Origin: Bradyrhizobium lablabi
GTDB taxonomy: Bacteria; Pseudomonadota; Alphaproteobacteria; Rhizobiales; Xanthobacteraceae
Reading direction: 5' to 3'
DNA length: 64,000 nucleotides
NCBI RefSeq assembly: GCF_900141755.1
Contig: NZ_LT670844.1
Location: 4,898,001-4,962,000, forward strand
Positions 53,262 to 62,220 of the stretch are shown in pieces. A program made the position numbers and the translations under genes. Below the pieces are notes generated by a model that was given only the letters and a program-made list of their open reading frames with translations, searched no databases and was not told the DNA's origin. Within the stretch, counting starts at the first letter, position 1. Each line of letters starts with the position of its first letter.

Positions 53262-54306
53262 CGTGACACTTTGCTACCGATGGCTCTGGCTCTGCCGGGA
53301 GCGGGCGCAACGCAGTGGCCAAGCGATGTCAGAATGTAACTGTGGTCCCACCCCGTCAGGACACCGCGGATCCTCACGCGTTCCATGGCGGCTCCGGCAA
53401 AGGACCAACGCGGCGTCCTCATGAAGGGTGTGGGCCGATCGCTCCATCCGAGGATCCCTCGCTCCGGCAGCCGCCGTATCGCCGGCATCAATCCCCGATC
53501 GCCCCCGAGCCGGTGCCTATAGCGTCACGGGTCCTGGCCCGCAGCAGCCCCGCAAGCCGCCAGCGACGGCTGGTCACAATCTTCGGCGCGTATTCTTCGA
53601 CGGGATTACGGTATAGGATTCACGCTCCGCCCGCCACTTGAAATCGGGCTGATGTCGCGCGCGTAGGGAGAGCTACGCCCTTGATCAGCGCGGTCAGTCG
53701 GTCGGGGCCGCCCCGGCGGAATTCCGATTGAGAAAAAATTCTCCTTTGCGATCAAACTGATTTGCCCTGTCCAGTCCTCTCCGAAAAAAGATTCCCGTTT
53801 CCCGCCACCCCAAATCACCTCTATATCCCTCGCCATCCCGTCCCGCTTTGAGGGGCGTATCGCGATCGTCACGGACGTTGGAACGGGATGCGGTGGACGC
53901 GGCAGTGCCCGCGCACGGTTTGATTTCAGGGCGGGCCGATGAGGCCTGTGAGCGATCAGGGTGTGCGCAGACGAACGGCGCTTTCGCGGACGGCAAAATC
54001 GTGTGGTCCTGACGCCTCGACGCCGGCGTCAAGTCTGCGGTGGTGTTGCGAGCCCGACCGGGCGGACAAGACCTTTATCCGCAGGCGACGGTGACAAGAA
54101 AGCCCGATCGCCGGGGAGAGCACGAAGGAAGCCGTTAAAACCATTGCGTGCGGGAATGCCGGGTTGTTCCGGTGGACCTGTGGTGACTAACGCGCGTGTT
54201 ACTACACTACACGCGCGGCTGCGGGTGCATCGGCGCCCGGCATTCCCCACGCCCTCTTGGGCGGACAGTTCATGCATCACCCGGGCATATCGTGCCGCGG
54301 GATCGC
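53262..54306. repeat. About 1 kb degenerate non-coding stretch upstream of thrC
   Basis: I find no gene on either strand. Stretches such as GGCGTATCGCGATCGTCACG and ACGTTGGAACGGGATGCGG, and farther on GGAAGCCGTTAAAACCATTG with GTGGTGACTAACGCGCGTGT, are close to a sequence I recall as repeated in many Bradyrhizobium genomes. There it produces spurious Arg/Gly-rich ORFs. Here the copy is interrupted by stops in every frame. It marks the boundary between the accessory block and thrC. Confidence 0.5.
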
Positions 54307-54307
54307 G

Positions 54308-54332
54308 GACCCGCGCCGGAAGCGGGTCTTTT
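54308..54332 (+). terminator. Terminator-like hairpin upstream of thrC
   Basis: GACCCGC (54308-54314) and GCGGGTC (54322-54328) pair perfectly around a GCCGGAA loop, with TTTT following at 54329-54332. It lies 128 nt before the thrC start on the same strand. It may be the end of the repeat element or an attenuator. Confidence 0.65.
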
Positions 54333-54420
54333 GACTATTCCGGCATTTCCCCTTCGGTTGAAAACGCTTTATGGTGCCGCGCGGCTTTGCCATCGGCAAA
54401 CTTGGATTATCAACCAATAT

Positions 54421-54450
54421 CAAAGGCTTAGAGCTCGACCTAAGCCTTTG
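54421..54450 (+). promoter_or_regulatory. Perfect 11-bp hairpin abutting the thrC Shine-Dalgarno
   Basis: CAAAGGCTTAG (54421-54431) is the exact reverse complement of CTAAGCCTTTG (54440-54450), with the loop AGCTCGAC. The last stem base merges with GGAGGG (54450-54455), the thrC SD. Folding could place the SD beside or partly within structured RNA. Operator function is equally possible. Confidence 0.7.
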
Positions 54451-54459
54451 GAGGGCGGT

Positions 54460-55878
54460 TTGACTCGGTACATTTCAACGAGGGGTGAGGCCCCGGCCTT
54501 GGGTTTCTGCGACGTCATGCTGACCGGGCTTGCCCGCGACGGCGGCCTCTACGTGCCCGAAGCCTGGCCGCAACTTTCGTCCGAGACCATCGCCGGATTC
54601 TTCGGCCGGCCCTATTGGGAAGTCGCGGTCGATGTGATCCGCCCGTTTGTCGGCGGCGAAATTTCCGACGCCGATCTCGGGCGGATGGCGAACGAGGCCT
54701 ATGCGACGTTCCGCCATCCGGCGGTGGTTCCGCTGGACCAGATCGGGCCCAACGAGTTCTTGCTGGAGCTGTTTCACGGGCCGACCTTGGCGTTCAAGGA
54801 CGTCGCGATGCAGTTGATCTCGCGGCTGATGGATCATGTGCTGGCGCAGCGCGCGCAACGCACCACCATCGTGGTCGCGACCTCAGGCGATACCGGCGGC
54901 GCCGCGGTCGAAGCGTTTTCCGGGCTCGAAAATGTCGACCTGATCGTGCTGTTTCCGCACGGCCGCATTTCCGACGTGCAGCGGCGGATGATGACGACGT
55001 CAGGCGCATCCAATGTCCACGCGCTCGCCATCGAAGGCACGTTCGATGATTGCCAGGCGATCGTGAAGGGCATGTTCAATCATCACGGTTTTCGCGATTC
55101 GGTTTCGCTCTCAGGCGTCAACTCGATCAACTGGGCGCGGATCGTCGCGCAGGTGGTGTATTATTTCACGTCTGCGGTCGCGCTCGGCTCGCCGGCGCGG
55201 ACGGTGGACTTCACCGTGCCGACCGGGAATTTCGGCGACATTTTTGCAGGCTTCGTGGCAAAGCGCATGGGGCTGCCGATCCGCTGGCTGCGGATCGCCG
55301 CCAACGTCAACGACATCCTGCCGCGCACGCTGAAGACCGGCATCTATGAAGTGCGCGAGGTGCACGCGTCCGCTTCGCCCTCGATGGACATCCAGGTCTC
55401 CTCGAATTTCGAGCGGCTGTTGTTCGAGGCCGGCCGGCGGGACGCCGGCACGGTTCGAAGGCTGATGGCATCGCTCAAGCAATCCGGACGTTTCGTATTG
55501 CCGGATGCGACGCTGGCCGCTATCCGCGAGGAATTTGACGCTGGGCGCGCTGACGAGACCGAGACCGCTGCCGCGATCCGCGCCGCCTGGCGCGAGGCCG
55601 GCGATCTCGTCGATCCCCATACCGCGGTAGCGCTCGCGGTCGCCGATCGCGACACTTCGGACTCGAAGATCCCCAACATCGTCCTGTCCACCGCGCATCC
55701 GGCGAAATTTCCCGACGCGGTGGAGGCGGCCTGCGGCGTGCGCCCGCAATTGCCGGCCTGGCTCGAGGGCCTGATGACAAAACAAGAGCACATCAAAATC
55801 ATGAAGAACGATCAAGTCGAAGTCGAACAATTCGTGCGCGCGGTCAGCCGCGCCGCGAAGCAAGGAGTTGCCGGATGA
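54460..55878 (+). CDS. thrC: Threonine synthase
   Basis: 472 residues from the TTG at 54460 (M-TRYISTRGEAPALGF), four bases after GGAGGG. Upstream in-frame codons belong to the degenerate stretch and were not used. The PLP Lys lies in GPTLAFKDVAMQLISRLM, the phosphate loop in TIVVATSGDTGGAAVEAF, and NWARIVAQVVYYF, VDFTVPTGNFGDIFAGFVAK and VLSTAHPAKFPDAV follow. This is the bacterial class I form. It converts O-phosphohomoserine to threonine. The stop overlaps the M16 peptidase start (ATGA). Confidence 0.95.
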   Translation: MTRYISTRGEAPALGFCDVMLTGLARDGGLYVPEAWPQLSSETIAGFFGRPYWEVAVDVIRPFVGGEISDADLGRMANEAYATFRHPAVVPLDQIGPNEFLLELFHGPTLAFKDVAMQLISRLMDHVLAQRAQRTTIVVATSGDTGGAAVEAFSGLENVDLIVLFPHGRISDVQRRMMTTSGASNVHALAIEGTFDDCQAIVKGMFNHHGFRDSVSLSGVNSINWARIVAQVVYYFTSAVALGSPARTVDFTVPTGNFGDIFAGFVAKRMGLPIRWLRIAANVNDILPRTLKTGIYEVREVHASASPSMDIQVSSNFERLLFEAGRRDAGTVRRLMASLKQSGRFVLPDATLAAIREEFDAGRADETETAAAIRAAWREAGDLVDPHTAVALAVADRDTSDSKIPNIVLSTAHPAKFPDAVEAACGVRPQLPAWLEGLMTKQEHIKIMKNDQVEVEQFVRAVSRAAKQGVAG

Positions 55879-57164
55879 GCGTCGATGTCACCAAGCTTCC
55901 CTCAGGTCTCACGGTGATCACCGACACCATGCCGCATCTGGAAACCGCGGCGCTCGGGGTGTGGGCCGGCGTCGGCGGCCGCGACGAAAAGCCGAACGAG
56001 CACGGCATCTCGCATCTCCTGGAACACATGGCGTTCAAGGGCACCACGCGGCGCTCTTCGCGCGAAATCGTCGAGGAGATCGAGGCAGTCGGCGGCGATC
56101 TCAATGCCGGCACCTCGACCGAGACCACCGCCTATTATGCCCGGGTGATGAAGGCCGACGTGCCCTTGGCGCTCGATGTGCTGTCCGATATTCTCACCAA
56201 TCCCTCGTTCGTGCCGGACGAACTGGAGCGCGAGAAGAACGTCATCGTCCAGGAAATCGGCGCGGCGCAGGACACGCCCGACGACGTCGTGTTCGAGCAT
56301 CTCAACGAATTGTGCTACCCGGATCAGCCGATGGGCCGCTCGTTGCTCGGGACCGCAAAGACTCTGAAGGGTTTTAACCGCGACACCCTGCGCGGCTACC
56401 TCTCGACGCATTATCGCGGCCCGGACATGGTGGTGGCAGCCGCCGGCGCGGTCGATCACCAGCGGGTGGTCGAGGAGGTGACGCGGCGGTTTGCGAGTTT
56501 TGAGGGCACGCCCGCGCCGAAGCCGCAAGCGGCGATGTTCGGCAAGGGCGGCTCGCGCGTGGTGCATCGCGAGCTCGAACAGGCGCATCTGACGCTGGCG
56601 CTTGAGGGCGTGCCGCAGACCGATTTGTCGTTATTTTCCTTGCAGGTCTTCACCAACACGCTCGGTGGCGGGATGTCGTCGCGGCTGTTCCAGGAAGTGC
56701 GGGAGAAGCGCGGTTTGTGCTATTCGATCTACACCTTCCACGCGCCCTATACCGACACCGGGTTTTTCGGGCTCTATACCGGCACCGACCCCGGCGACGC
56801 GCCCGAAATGATGGAGGTGATCGTCGACGTCATCAATGACGCGGTCGAAACCCTGACCGAAGCCGAGATCGCGCGCGCCAAGGCGCAGATGAAGGCCGGG
56901 CTTCTGATGGCGCTGGAGAGCTGCAGCTCGCGCGCCGAACAGCTTGCCCGCCACGTGCTGGCCTATGGGCGCCCTCTGACGGTGGAAGAGCTGGTTGCCC
57001 GGATCGATGCCGTCAGCGTCGAATCGACCCGGAACGCCGCGCGGGGCCTTTTGTCGCGCAGCCGGCCGGCCGTGGTGGCGCTTGGCAGCGGAAGGGGTCT
57101 GGACACGGCGGTGTCTTTTGCGGAAGGATTGACCCGGTCGAAGGCCAAGGCGCGCCTGCATTAG
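55875..57164 (+). CDS. M16 family zinc peptidase (processing-peptidase-like)
   Basis: 429 residues. The inverted zinc motif HxxEH is in GISHLLEHMAFKGTTRR near residue 48, with the downstream Glu in LEREKNVIVQEIGAAQD. TSTETTAYYARVMKADVPLA and GGGMSSRLFQEVREKRGLCY are conserved segments of the mitochondrial processing peptidase beta/PqqL-like group. It lacks a signal peptide. Coupling to thrC by a 4-nt overlap recurs in alphaproteobacteria. Its target is unknown. Confidence 0.93.
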   Translation: MSVDVTKLPSGLTVITDTMPHLETAALGVWAGVGGRDEKPNEHGISHLLEHMAFKGTTRRSSREIVEEIEAVGGDLNAGTSTETTAYYARVMKADVPLALDVLSDILTNPSFVPDELEREKNVIVQEIGAAQDTPDDVVFEHLNELCYPDQPMGRSLLGTAKTLKGFNRDTLRGYLSTHYRGPDMVVAAAGAVDHQRVVEEVTRRFASFEGTPAPKPQAAMFGKGGSRVVHRELEQAHLTLALEGVPQTDLSLFSLQVFTNTLGGGMSSRLFQEVREKRGLCYSIYTFHAPYTDTGFFGLYTGTDPGDAPEMMEVIVDVINDAVETLTEAEIARAKAQMKAGLLMALESCSSRAEQLARHVLAYGRPLTVEELVARIDAVSVESTRNAARGLLSRSRPAVVALGSGRGLDTAVSFAEGLTRSKAKARLH

Positions 57165-57216
57165 AGGCGGCGGCGTCCTTGGCGTTTAAGGGTTCGGGCA
57201 GCGGAGAGTAAACAAG

Positions 57217-57804
57217 ATGGCCCTGTTTCGGCTTCCATCCAGCGGACCGGCGGCGCTCGCCCCGCGCGGCCATGGCCTGTTGCTGCGCGCCCCGCAGATG
57301 TCGGATTTCCTGCAATGGACGCATTTGCGCGAATCGAGCCGCGAATATCTGACGCCGTGGGAGCCGATCTGGCCGTCCGACGATTTGACCCGCTCCGGCT
57401 TCCGGCGGCGCCTGCGCCGCTATGCCGAGGACATCGCCGCCGACCGCTCCTATCCGTTCATCGTGTTTCGCGAGATCGATGGGGCGATGATCGGCGGCGT
57501 CACATTGGCAAATGTGCGCCGCGGCATCGTGCAGGCCGGCACCATCGGCTATTGGGTCGGCCAGCCGCATGCGCATCGCGGTTACATGACGGCGGCGCTG
57601 CGGGTGCTGTTGCCGTCTTTGTTCGGCGAGCTCAATCTGCACCGCATCGAGGCCGCCTGTATCCCTTCCAATGGGCCTTCGATCCGGGTGCTGGAGAAAT
57701 GCGGTTTTGCCCGCGAGGGGCTGGCGCGGCGCTATCTCTGCATCAACGGCGTCTGGCAGGATCATCTGCTGTTCGGCCTGCTGCATGAGGATTTTCGCGG
57801 CTAA
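57217..57804 (+). CDS. GNAT family N-acetyltransferase (RimJ-like)
   Basis: 195 residues. RAPQMSDFLQWTHLRESSRE opens the acetyltransferase fold, GAMIGGVTLANVRRGIVQAG and TIGYWVGQPHAHRGYMTAAL carry the acetyl-CoA loop (Q/RxxGxA-like HRGYMT), and NLHRIEAACIPSNGPSIRVL, then EKCGFAREGLARRYLCING follow. This is the RimJ/RimL layout, which acetylates ribosomal protein N-termini or similar amines. It lies 52 nt after the M16 gene on the same strand and is likely the third gene of the thrC operon. Confidence 0.92.
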   Translation: MALFRLPSSGPAALAPRGHGLLLRAPQMSDFLQWTHLRESSREYLTPWEPIWPSDDLTRSGFRRRLRRYAEDIAADRSYPFIVFREIDGAMIGGVTLANVRRGIVQAGTIGYWVGQPHAHRGYMTAALRVLLPSLFGELNLHRIEAACIPSNGPSIRVLEKCGFAREGLARRYLCINGVWQDHLLFGLLHEDFRG

Positions 57805-57904
57805 CTCTTAAGCCTTAAGATTGTGCAGCGCGCCTTGGGTTCGCCGCCATTGCGCTGTTATAAGCCGTCCGGGGTGAGAAACCGAAAGGGTGCCAGGGAC
57901 ATCG

Positions 57905-58582
57905 ATGGGTGACGAAGCTGTGATAACGAGGGCTGCTCGGTCGAGCAGGTCTTCCAGAAGCGCGATATTGGCCGTGGTATCACTTGGACTATGTTGCAGC
58001 ATGTTTTCCTCGCCGGCGTCGTCGCAGTCGATTACCGATCGCTTCAAGAGTTTGTTCGGCGGCGGTTCGGACCAACCCGCCCAGGAGGGGACTGCGGCTC
58101 CGGCCCCGGGCCCCGAAAGCCAGCCGGATCTGAACTGCCCGTCTGTGGCCATTCGCGCCGGTGCGTCGACCTACGCGGTGGCCGCGCCCGGCAAGCAGCC
58201 GGTCGGCGACGATGTGCGCTTTCAGGCGACGATCACCCGCACCTCGCGCGATTGCCGGCAGACTGGCGACCAGATCACGGCCCGCATCGGCATTCTCGGC
58301 CGCGTCATCGCGGGGCCGGCCGGAAATCCGCCGACGGTCGAAATCCCGCTTCGCGTCGCCGTGGTGCAGGGCGGCATTCACGAACAGACCATCACCACAA
58401 AAGTCTACCACACCACGGTGTCGATGGATTCCGACAGCGTGCCGTTCAGCCTGGTGGCGGAGGACGTGGTCTATCCGGTGCCGCCGGGCGCGACCGGCGA
58501 CAGCTACATCTTCTATATCGGCTTCGATCCGCAGGCGCTGGCGCCGGAGCGGCCGGCTAAACCCGCGAAGAAAAAGAAGTAG
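57905..58582 (+). CDS. Secreted conserved hypothetical protein
   Basis: 225 residues from the ATG at 57905 with AGGGA upstream. A GTG at 57890 is an alternative. A signal peptide (SAILAVVSLGLCCSMFSSPA) is followed by a Gly/Pro/Ala-rich linker and a beta-rich domain (LNCPSVAIRAGASTYAVA; RFQATITRTSRDC; VEIPLRVAVVQGGIHEQTIT; FSLVAEDVVYPVPPGATGDS), ending in a Lys-rich tail PAKPAKKKK. I recall similar proteins of unknown function in Bradyrhizobium. A lipoprotein reading (Cys at LCC or near DC) is possible but not clear. Confidence 0.72.
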   Translation: MGDEAVITRAARSSRSSRSAILAVVSLGLCCSMFSSPASSQSITDRFKSLFGGGSDQPAQEGTAAPAPGPESQPDLNCPSVAIRAGASTYAVAAPGKQPVGDDVRFQATITRTSRDCRQTGDQITARIGILGRVIAGPAGNPPTVEIPLRVAVVQGGIHEQTITTKVYHTTVSMDSDSVPFSLVAEDVVYPVPPGATGDSYIFYIGFDPQALAPERPAKPAKKKK

Positions 58583-58601
58583 CGCCGGTGTCGAAACAAA
58601 A

Positions 58602-58636
58602 AGCCGGCGCGATCATTTCGCGCCGGCTGTTGTTTT
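58602..58636. terminator. Convergent intrinsic terminator
   Basis: AGCCGGCGCGA (58602-58612) and TCGCGCCGGCT (58618-58628) make an 11-bp stem with a TCATT loop. GTTGTTTTT follows on + and CAAAAAG precedes it, so it can serve both the secreted-protein gene (+) and atpF (-). Confidence 0.88.
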
Positions 58637-58652
58637 TACCCCCGGGGGACCG

Positions 58653-59138
58653 TCAGTTCAGCTTTTCGCGAACCTCGGCAATGCCCTTGGCGAGCAGTTC
58701 GTCAGCGACCGGGCCCTTGACCGATTGCGACAGGATGTTCGAGGCAGCGGTCACCGCGGCTTCGGCGGCGGCGGCGCGGACGTCGGCCAGCGCCTGGGCT
58801 TCGGCGAGCGCGATCTTGCTCTCGGCGGTCTTGGTGCGCCGGGCGACAAAATCTTCCATCTTGGTCTTGGCTTCCGCCGCGATGCGCTCGGCATCGGCCT
58901 TCGCCGAGGCAATGATGTCTTGGGCCTCACGCTCGGCGCTCTCGCGGCGGGCCTGATATTCGGCCAGCAATTTTGCCGCCTCTTCCTTCAGGCGGCGCGC
59001 GTCGTCGAACTCGGCCTTGATACGGTCGCTGCGATGATCGAGCGCGGTGAGCACCGTGCGGTGGATGCCGAAATAGGCGAACACGCCCATCAGGATGACG
59101 AAGGCGACGGCGACCCAGAATTCCGGTTCGGCGAACAT
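58653..59138 (-). CDS. atpF: ATP synthase F0 subunit b
   Basis: 161 residues: one N-terminal membrane helix ([20 protein letters not shown]) followed by a long charged coiled coil rich in Ala/Glu/Arg ([20 protein letters not shown] and [20 protein letters not shown]). This is the standard b-subunit plan, forming the peripheral stalk with b'. It is last in the F0 operon. The gap to b' is six bases. Confidence 0.93.
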   Translation of the reverse strand: MFAEPEFWVAVAFVILMGVFAYFGIHRTVLTALDHRSDRIKAEFDDARRLKEEAAKLLAEYQARRESAEREAQDIIASAKADAERIAAEAKTKMEDFVARRTKTAESKIALAEAQALADVRAAAAEAAVTAASNILSQSVKGPVADELLAKGIAEVREKLN

Positions 59139-59144
59139 TCTTTG

Positions 59145-59702
59145 TTATCCCTTCAAGGACGCGTCAACGGCGCCTTCCACCGATTTGCCGTCGGGGACTA
59201 TGCCGGTGAGCCGCTGCACGATCGCGGCGGCCGCCTCCGCGGCAATGTTGCGGACGTTGCTCATCGCCGCTTCGCGCGTCGCGGCGATGGTTTTCTCGGC
59301 TTCGACCAGCTTGTGCGTCAGCCGCTCTTCCAGCGTCTTGCGCTCGGCGTCGGAGGCCGCGTTGAGCTTTTCGCGGGTCTCGGCGCCGATCGCCTGCGCC
59401 CGGGCACGCGCCGCCGCGAGCTCACCTTCATAGGCTTTCAGCGCCGCGTCGGTCTCTTCCCGAAGCTTCTGCGCCGCGGCCAGATCGCTCTCGACCGCCT
59501 TCTGACGCGCGTCGAGCACGCCGCCGACGCGCGGCAGCGCAACTCGCGAGACGATCAGATAGAGCGCGACGAACGCGATTGCGAGCGACACCAGCTGAGA
59601 AGCAAACGTGTCCTTCTCAAACGGCGGAAACGGGGCCTTGTGGCCGCCCTCTGCCTCGGTGTGGGCTGTCGCGCCCTTGGCGTCGCCATGACTTTCAGCC
59701 AC
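59145..59702 (-). CDS. atpG: ATP synthase F0 subunit b'
   Basis: 185 residues. A Gly/His-rich head ([20 protein letters not shown]) is followed by one membrane helix ([20 protein letters not shown]) and a coiled coil ([20 protein letters not shown]). The doubled b/b' form is typical of photosynthetic and rhizobial alphaproteobacteria. It pairs with atpF in the stator. The symbol atpX is also used for b'. Confidence 0.92.
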   Translation of the reverse strand: MAESHGDAKGATAHTEAEGGHKAPFPPFEKDTFASQLVSLAIAFVALYLIVSRVALPRVGGVLDARQKAVESDLAAAQKLREETDAALKAYEGELAAARARAQAIGAETREKLNAASDAERKTLEERLTHKLVEAEKTIAATREAAMSNVRNIAAEAAAAIVQRLTGIVPDGKSVEGAVDASLKG

Positions 59703-59731
59703 GGGCTACTCCTGTATCGGCTTTATCTGTG

Positions 59732-59959
59732 TCAGAGCGCGAACAATAGCAGCAGCGCGATCAGCAGCGAGAAGATGCCGAGCGCTTCGGTCACGGCGAA
59801 GCCAAAGATCAAGTTGGCGAACTGGCCCTGGGCTGCGGACGGATTGCGCACCGCGGCGGCGAGATAGTTGCCGAAGATGATGCCCACGCCGGCGCCGGCG
59901 CCACCCATGCCAATGCAGGCAATACCAGCGCCAATGTACTTCGCGGCAATCGGATCCAT
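59732..59959 (-). CDS. atpE: ATP synthase F0 subunit c
   Basis: 75 residues from the ATG at 59959 ([20 protein letters not shown]), with AGGAGTTCGTTTC just upstream on the minus strand. Helix 1 has the glycine-rich motif [14 protein letters not shown]. The polar loop is [10 protein letters not shown]. The proton-carrying Glu is in [20 protein letters not shown]. It forms the rotor ring. An in-frame extension to 60022 was not used because the family starts here. Confidence 0.95.
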   Translation of the reverse strand: MDPIAAKYIGAGIACIGMGGAGAGVGIIFGNYLAAAVRNPSAAQGQFANLIFGFAVTEALGIFSLLIALLLLFAL

Positions 59960-59999
59960 GAAACGAACTCCTTGTTGAGGTTTGGTGAGACCGGCCTGA

Positions 60000-60752
60000 T
60001 CAGTGGCCCGGATGGATAGCATCGTTGAGGTAGATGCAGGTAAGGATGGCGAAGACGTAGGCCTGAAGGAACGCGACCAGCAGTTCGAGCGCGGTCAGCG
60101 CTATGGTCAGGCCCAGCGGCAATACCGCGCCGAACCAGCCGACGATGCCGAAAGCCGCGAGCATGGTGACGAAGCTCGCGAACACTTTCAGCGCGATGTG
60201 GCCTGCCAGCATATTCGCGAACAGGCGTACCGAATGAGAAACCGGCCTCAGGAAGAATGATATCACCTCGATGAACACGACCAGCGGAAAGATGTAGATC
60301 GGCACGCCGGACGGCACGAACAGTTTGAAGAATTTCAGGCCGTTTTTGTAGAGGCCGTAGAACAGCACGGTGAAGAATACCAAAAACGCCAGCGCGGCTG
60401 TGACGATGAGATGGCTGGCAATGGTGAATTGGTATGGAATGATCCCGACCAAGTTCGAGACCATGATGAACATGAACAGCGAGAACACCAGCGGGAAGAA
60501 CTTCATGCCTTCCGAGCCGGCGGTGCTTCTGATGACGCCCGCCACGAATTCGTAGCTCAGCTCGGCCATCGACTGAATGCGGCCGGGAACAAGCTGCCGT
60601 CCGGCGGAGCCGCCGATCATCAGCAGCGAGATCACCGCGACCGAAGCGAACATATAGGCCGACGAATTGGTGAACGCGATTTCCTGTCCGCCAATGTGAC
60701 CGATGGTGAAGAGCTTGTGGATTTCGAACTGATGAATCGGATCGGCGGCCAT
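60000..60752 (-). CDS. atpB: ATP synthase F0 subunit a
   Basis: 250 residues with five or six membrane helices. [20 protein letters not shown] lies at the N-terminus. The essential Arg is in [20 protein letters not shown], and [20 protein letters not shown] lies near the end. It provides the proton half-channels against the c ring. It stands between atpI and atpE. Confidence 0.95.
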   Translation of the reverse strand: MAADPIHQFEIHKLFTIGHIGGQEIAFTNSSAYMFASVAVISLLMIGGSAGRQLVPGRIQSMAELSYEFVAGVIRSTAGSEGMKFFPLVFSLFMFIMVSNLVGIIPYQFTIASHLIVTAALAFLVFFTVLFYGLYKNGLKFFKLFVPSGVPIYIFPLVVFIEVISFFLRPVSHSVRLFANMLAGHIALKVFASFVTMLAAFGIVGWFGAVLPLGLTIALTALELLVAFLQAYVFAILTCIYLNDAIHPGH

Positions 60753-60828
60753 TCTTGTCTCAGTCTATCGGTTTCGCGATTTCTCGCGGATCATATCGAA
60801 CGTTCAGTTGCGCATCGAAATGCACGCG

Positions 60829-61206
60829 TCAGAGCCGCTCGGACTGCTTCGCCATCACGCCCGCCGCCCGCATCACATTGATCACGCCGGCGACAAAGCC
60901 AAGCAGCAAGAATACGATGAGGCCCCAGGGCGAGGTCGACAGCAAGCGATCGAAACCCCAACCGAGAGCCGCTCCGACAAGAACGCCGGCGACCAGTTCG
61001 GAGGAGAGGCGAAGCCCGACAGCCATGGCGGATGCCTTGGCCTGAGCCGCGTCCTGCTCGTTTCCGGACGGGTCAGTCCCGATTTTTCGGCCGTCCCGAA
61101 TTGCGGACAACCGGTGATCCAGACTTCCGAGCCTTGCGGAAAGCGCAGCTTCGTCAGGCGATTTATCGCGACTTCCATTTCCGCTGTCTTTCGTGCCTTC
61201 AGCCAT
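60829..61206 (-). CDS. atpI: ATP synthase protein I
   Basis: 125 residues. A hydrophilic charged N-terminal half (NGSRDKSPDEAALSARLGSL) precedes two membrane helices (ELVAGVLVGAALGWGFDRLL and GLIVFLLLGFVAGVINVMRA), matching the AtpI/AtpZ family. AtpI aids c-ring assembly or Mg uptake. It is the first gene of the F0 operon, and its promoter should lie in 61207-61440. Confidence 0.9.
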   Translation of the reverse strand: MAEGTKDSGNGSRDKSPDEAALSARLGSLDHRLSAIRDGRKIGTDPSGNEQDAAQAKASAMAVGLRLSSELVAGVLVGAALGWGFDRLLSTSPWGLIVFLLLGFVAGVINVMRAAGVMAKQSERL

Positions 61207-61440
61207 GCTGCAGAGACCCGAAACGAAGCTTGCGTTGATGGAAATGACGCCCCGTCACCCTCAAAAGCCGCGCGGACCATACTGACCGCGTTTAACCGAG
61301 TCAAGATTGCGTCATAACCATCTACTGCGTTGATTCAGTTCATTTTCTTCGCGCTAACGTGATCCCGCGGTGACGCGATCACGCAGTGCAACAGCCGCGC
61401 GCATGATCGGCGAATCTCCGGTGCCGTGTTTTCCTCGCTC

Positions 61441-61469
61441 TTGACTAATTCATAACCAAATGGTTATGG
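61441..61469 (+). promoter_or_regulatory. Promoter with operator-like palindrome before the b561 gene
   Basis: TTGACT (61441-61446) is a good -35 box. A TTATGG at 61464-61469 stands 17 bp further. Between and over them lies CATAACC-AAAT-GGTTATG (61451-61468), a perfect 7-bp inverted repeat. This type of site resembles those bound by ArsR-like repressors. The regulator gene is not adjacent. Confidence 0.6.
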
Positions 61470-61475
61470 GATTAT

Positions 61476-61574
61476 ATGCACAGCACGCCCGACACGGTTT
61501 TGAGGACTCATGGCGCCAATTACGGCCGGCAGAAATATTTCGCCGCCCTGGAGCGGGCGGCAGCGGAGACGTGA
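61476..61574 (+). CDS. Tiny ORF directly upstream of the b561 gene (32 aa)
   Basis: ATG at 61476 encodes MHSTPDTVLRTHGANYGRQK and YFAALERAAAET, then TGA at 61572-61574, immediately followed by the b561 ATG at 61575. If the 61464 box is the -10, transcription would begin near this ATG and give a leaderless message. It may be a regulatory leader peptide, a small partner protein or a non-functional frame. I have no family match. Confidence 0.4.
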   Translation: MHSTPDTVLRTHGANYGRQKYFAALERAAAET

Positions 61575-62117
61575 ATGCAAACTTCCCTCGTGTCGCGCTT
61601 TCATCCGCTGCTGGTGATCTTGCACTGGCTGGTGGCCGTCCTGATCGTCGCCATGTTGGGCATCGGCTTTTTCAAGCTCGAGGCGATGCCTAATACCGAT
61701 CCGGACAAGATCGATATTTTGCGGATCCATATGGCGGTCGGAATGTCGATCCTGGCGCTCATGGTCATCCGTTTCATCGTCCGCACCTGCACGCGCAAGC
61801 CCGCCGATGCGACCACGGGCTATCCCGCCCTGGACCGGATCGCGCCGGTCACCCATTATGCATTTTACATGCTGGTCTTGCTGATGGCCGGGAGCGGGCT
61901 TGCCACGGCGATCTTGGCCGGGCTCAATCGAAGCGTGTTTCAGGGAACCGGCGAGCCGCTGCCGCCGAGCTTTGACGCCTATCCAAGCTTCGTGGCGCAT
62001 GGCTATTTCGCGCTGCTGCTGGCCGGTTTTGTCATCCTGCACGTCGTTGCCGCGCTCTATCACCACTTTGTCAGAATGGACGGGCTGTTCCGCCGGATGT
62101 GGTTCGGGCGCCGTTGA
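61575..62117 (+). CDS. Cytochrome b561 family protein
   Basis: 180 residues with four membrane helices and the histidine layout of bacterial b561/YodB proteins: H10 in SRFHPLLVILHWLVAVLIV with a second H17, one in ILRIHMAVGMSILALMVIRF, H in RIAPVTHYAFYMLVLLMAGS, and one in FVILHVVAALYHHFVRMDGL. Two heme b groups are expected. It transfers electrons between a quinol or other donor and a periplasmic or membrane acceptor. The donor is not known. It starts directly after the tiny ORF. Confidence 0.9.
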   Translation: MQTSLVSRFHPLLVILHWLVAVLIVAMLGIGFFKLEAMPNTDPDKIDILRIHMAVGMSILALMVIRFIVRTCTRKPADATTGYPALDRIAPVTHYAFYMLVLLMAGSGLATAILAGLNRSVFQGTGEPLPPSFDAYPSFVAHGYFALLLAGFVILHVVAALYHHFVRMDGLFRRMWFGRR

Positions 62118-62220
62118 AATGATCCCGCTGGCTTTGCGGACCTATGTTCAGGATCGATCTTGCATCACGTGAGCGGCTCTGTTGGGATGGATGCCGATAT
62201 CCTTTCTCCCCGGAGGCCGC

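Noticed and set aside
53961..54431. 156-codon frame before thrC and possible threonine leader peptide (VTNARVTTLH)
   Set aside because: It belongs to the degenerate stretch that I recall from other genomes, and it is Arg-rich without a proper start. Attenuation by a leader peptide is not supported.
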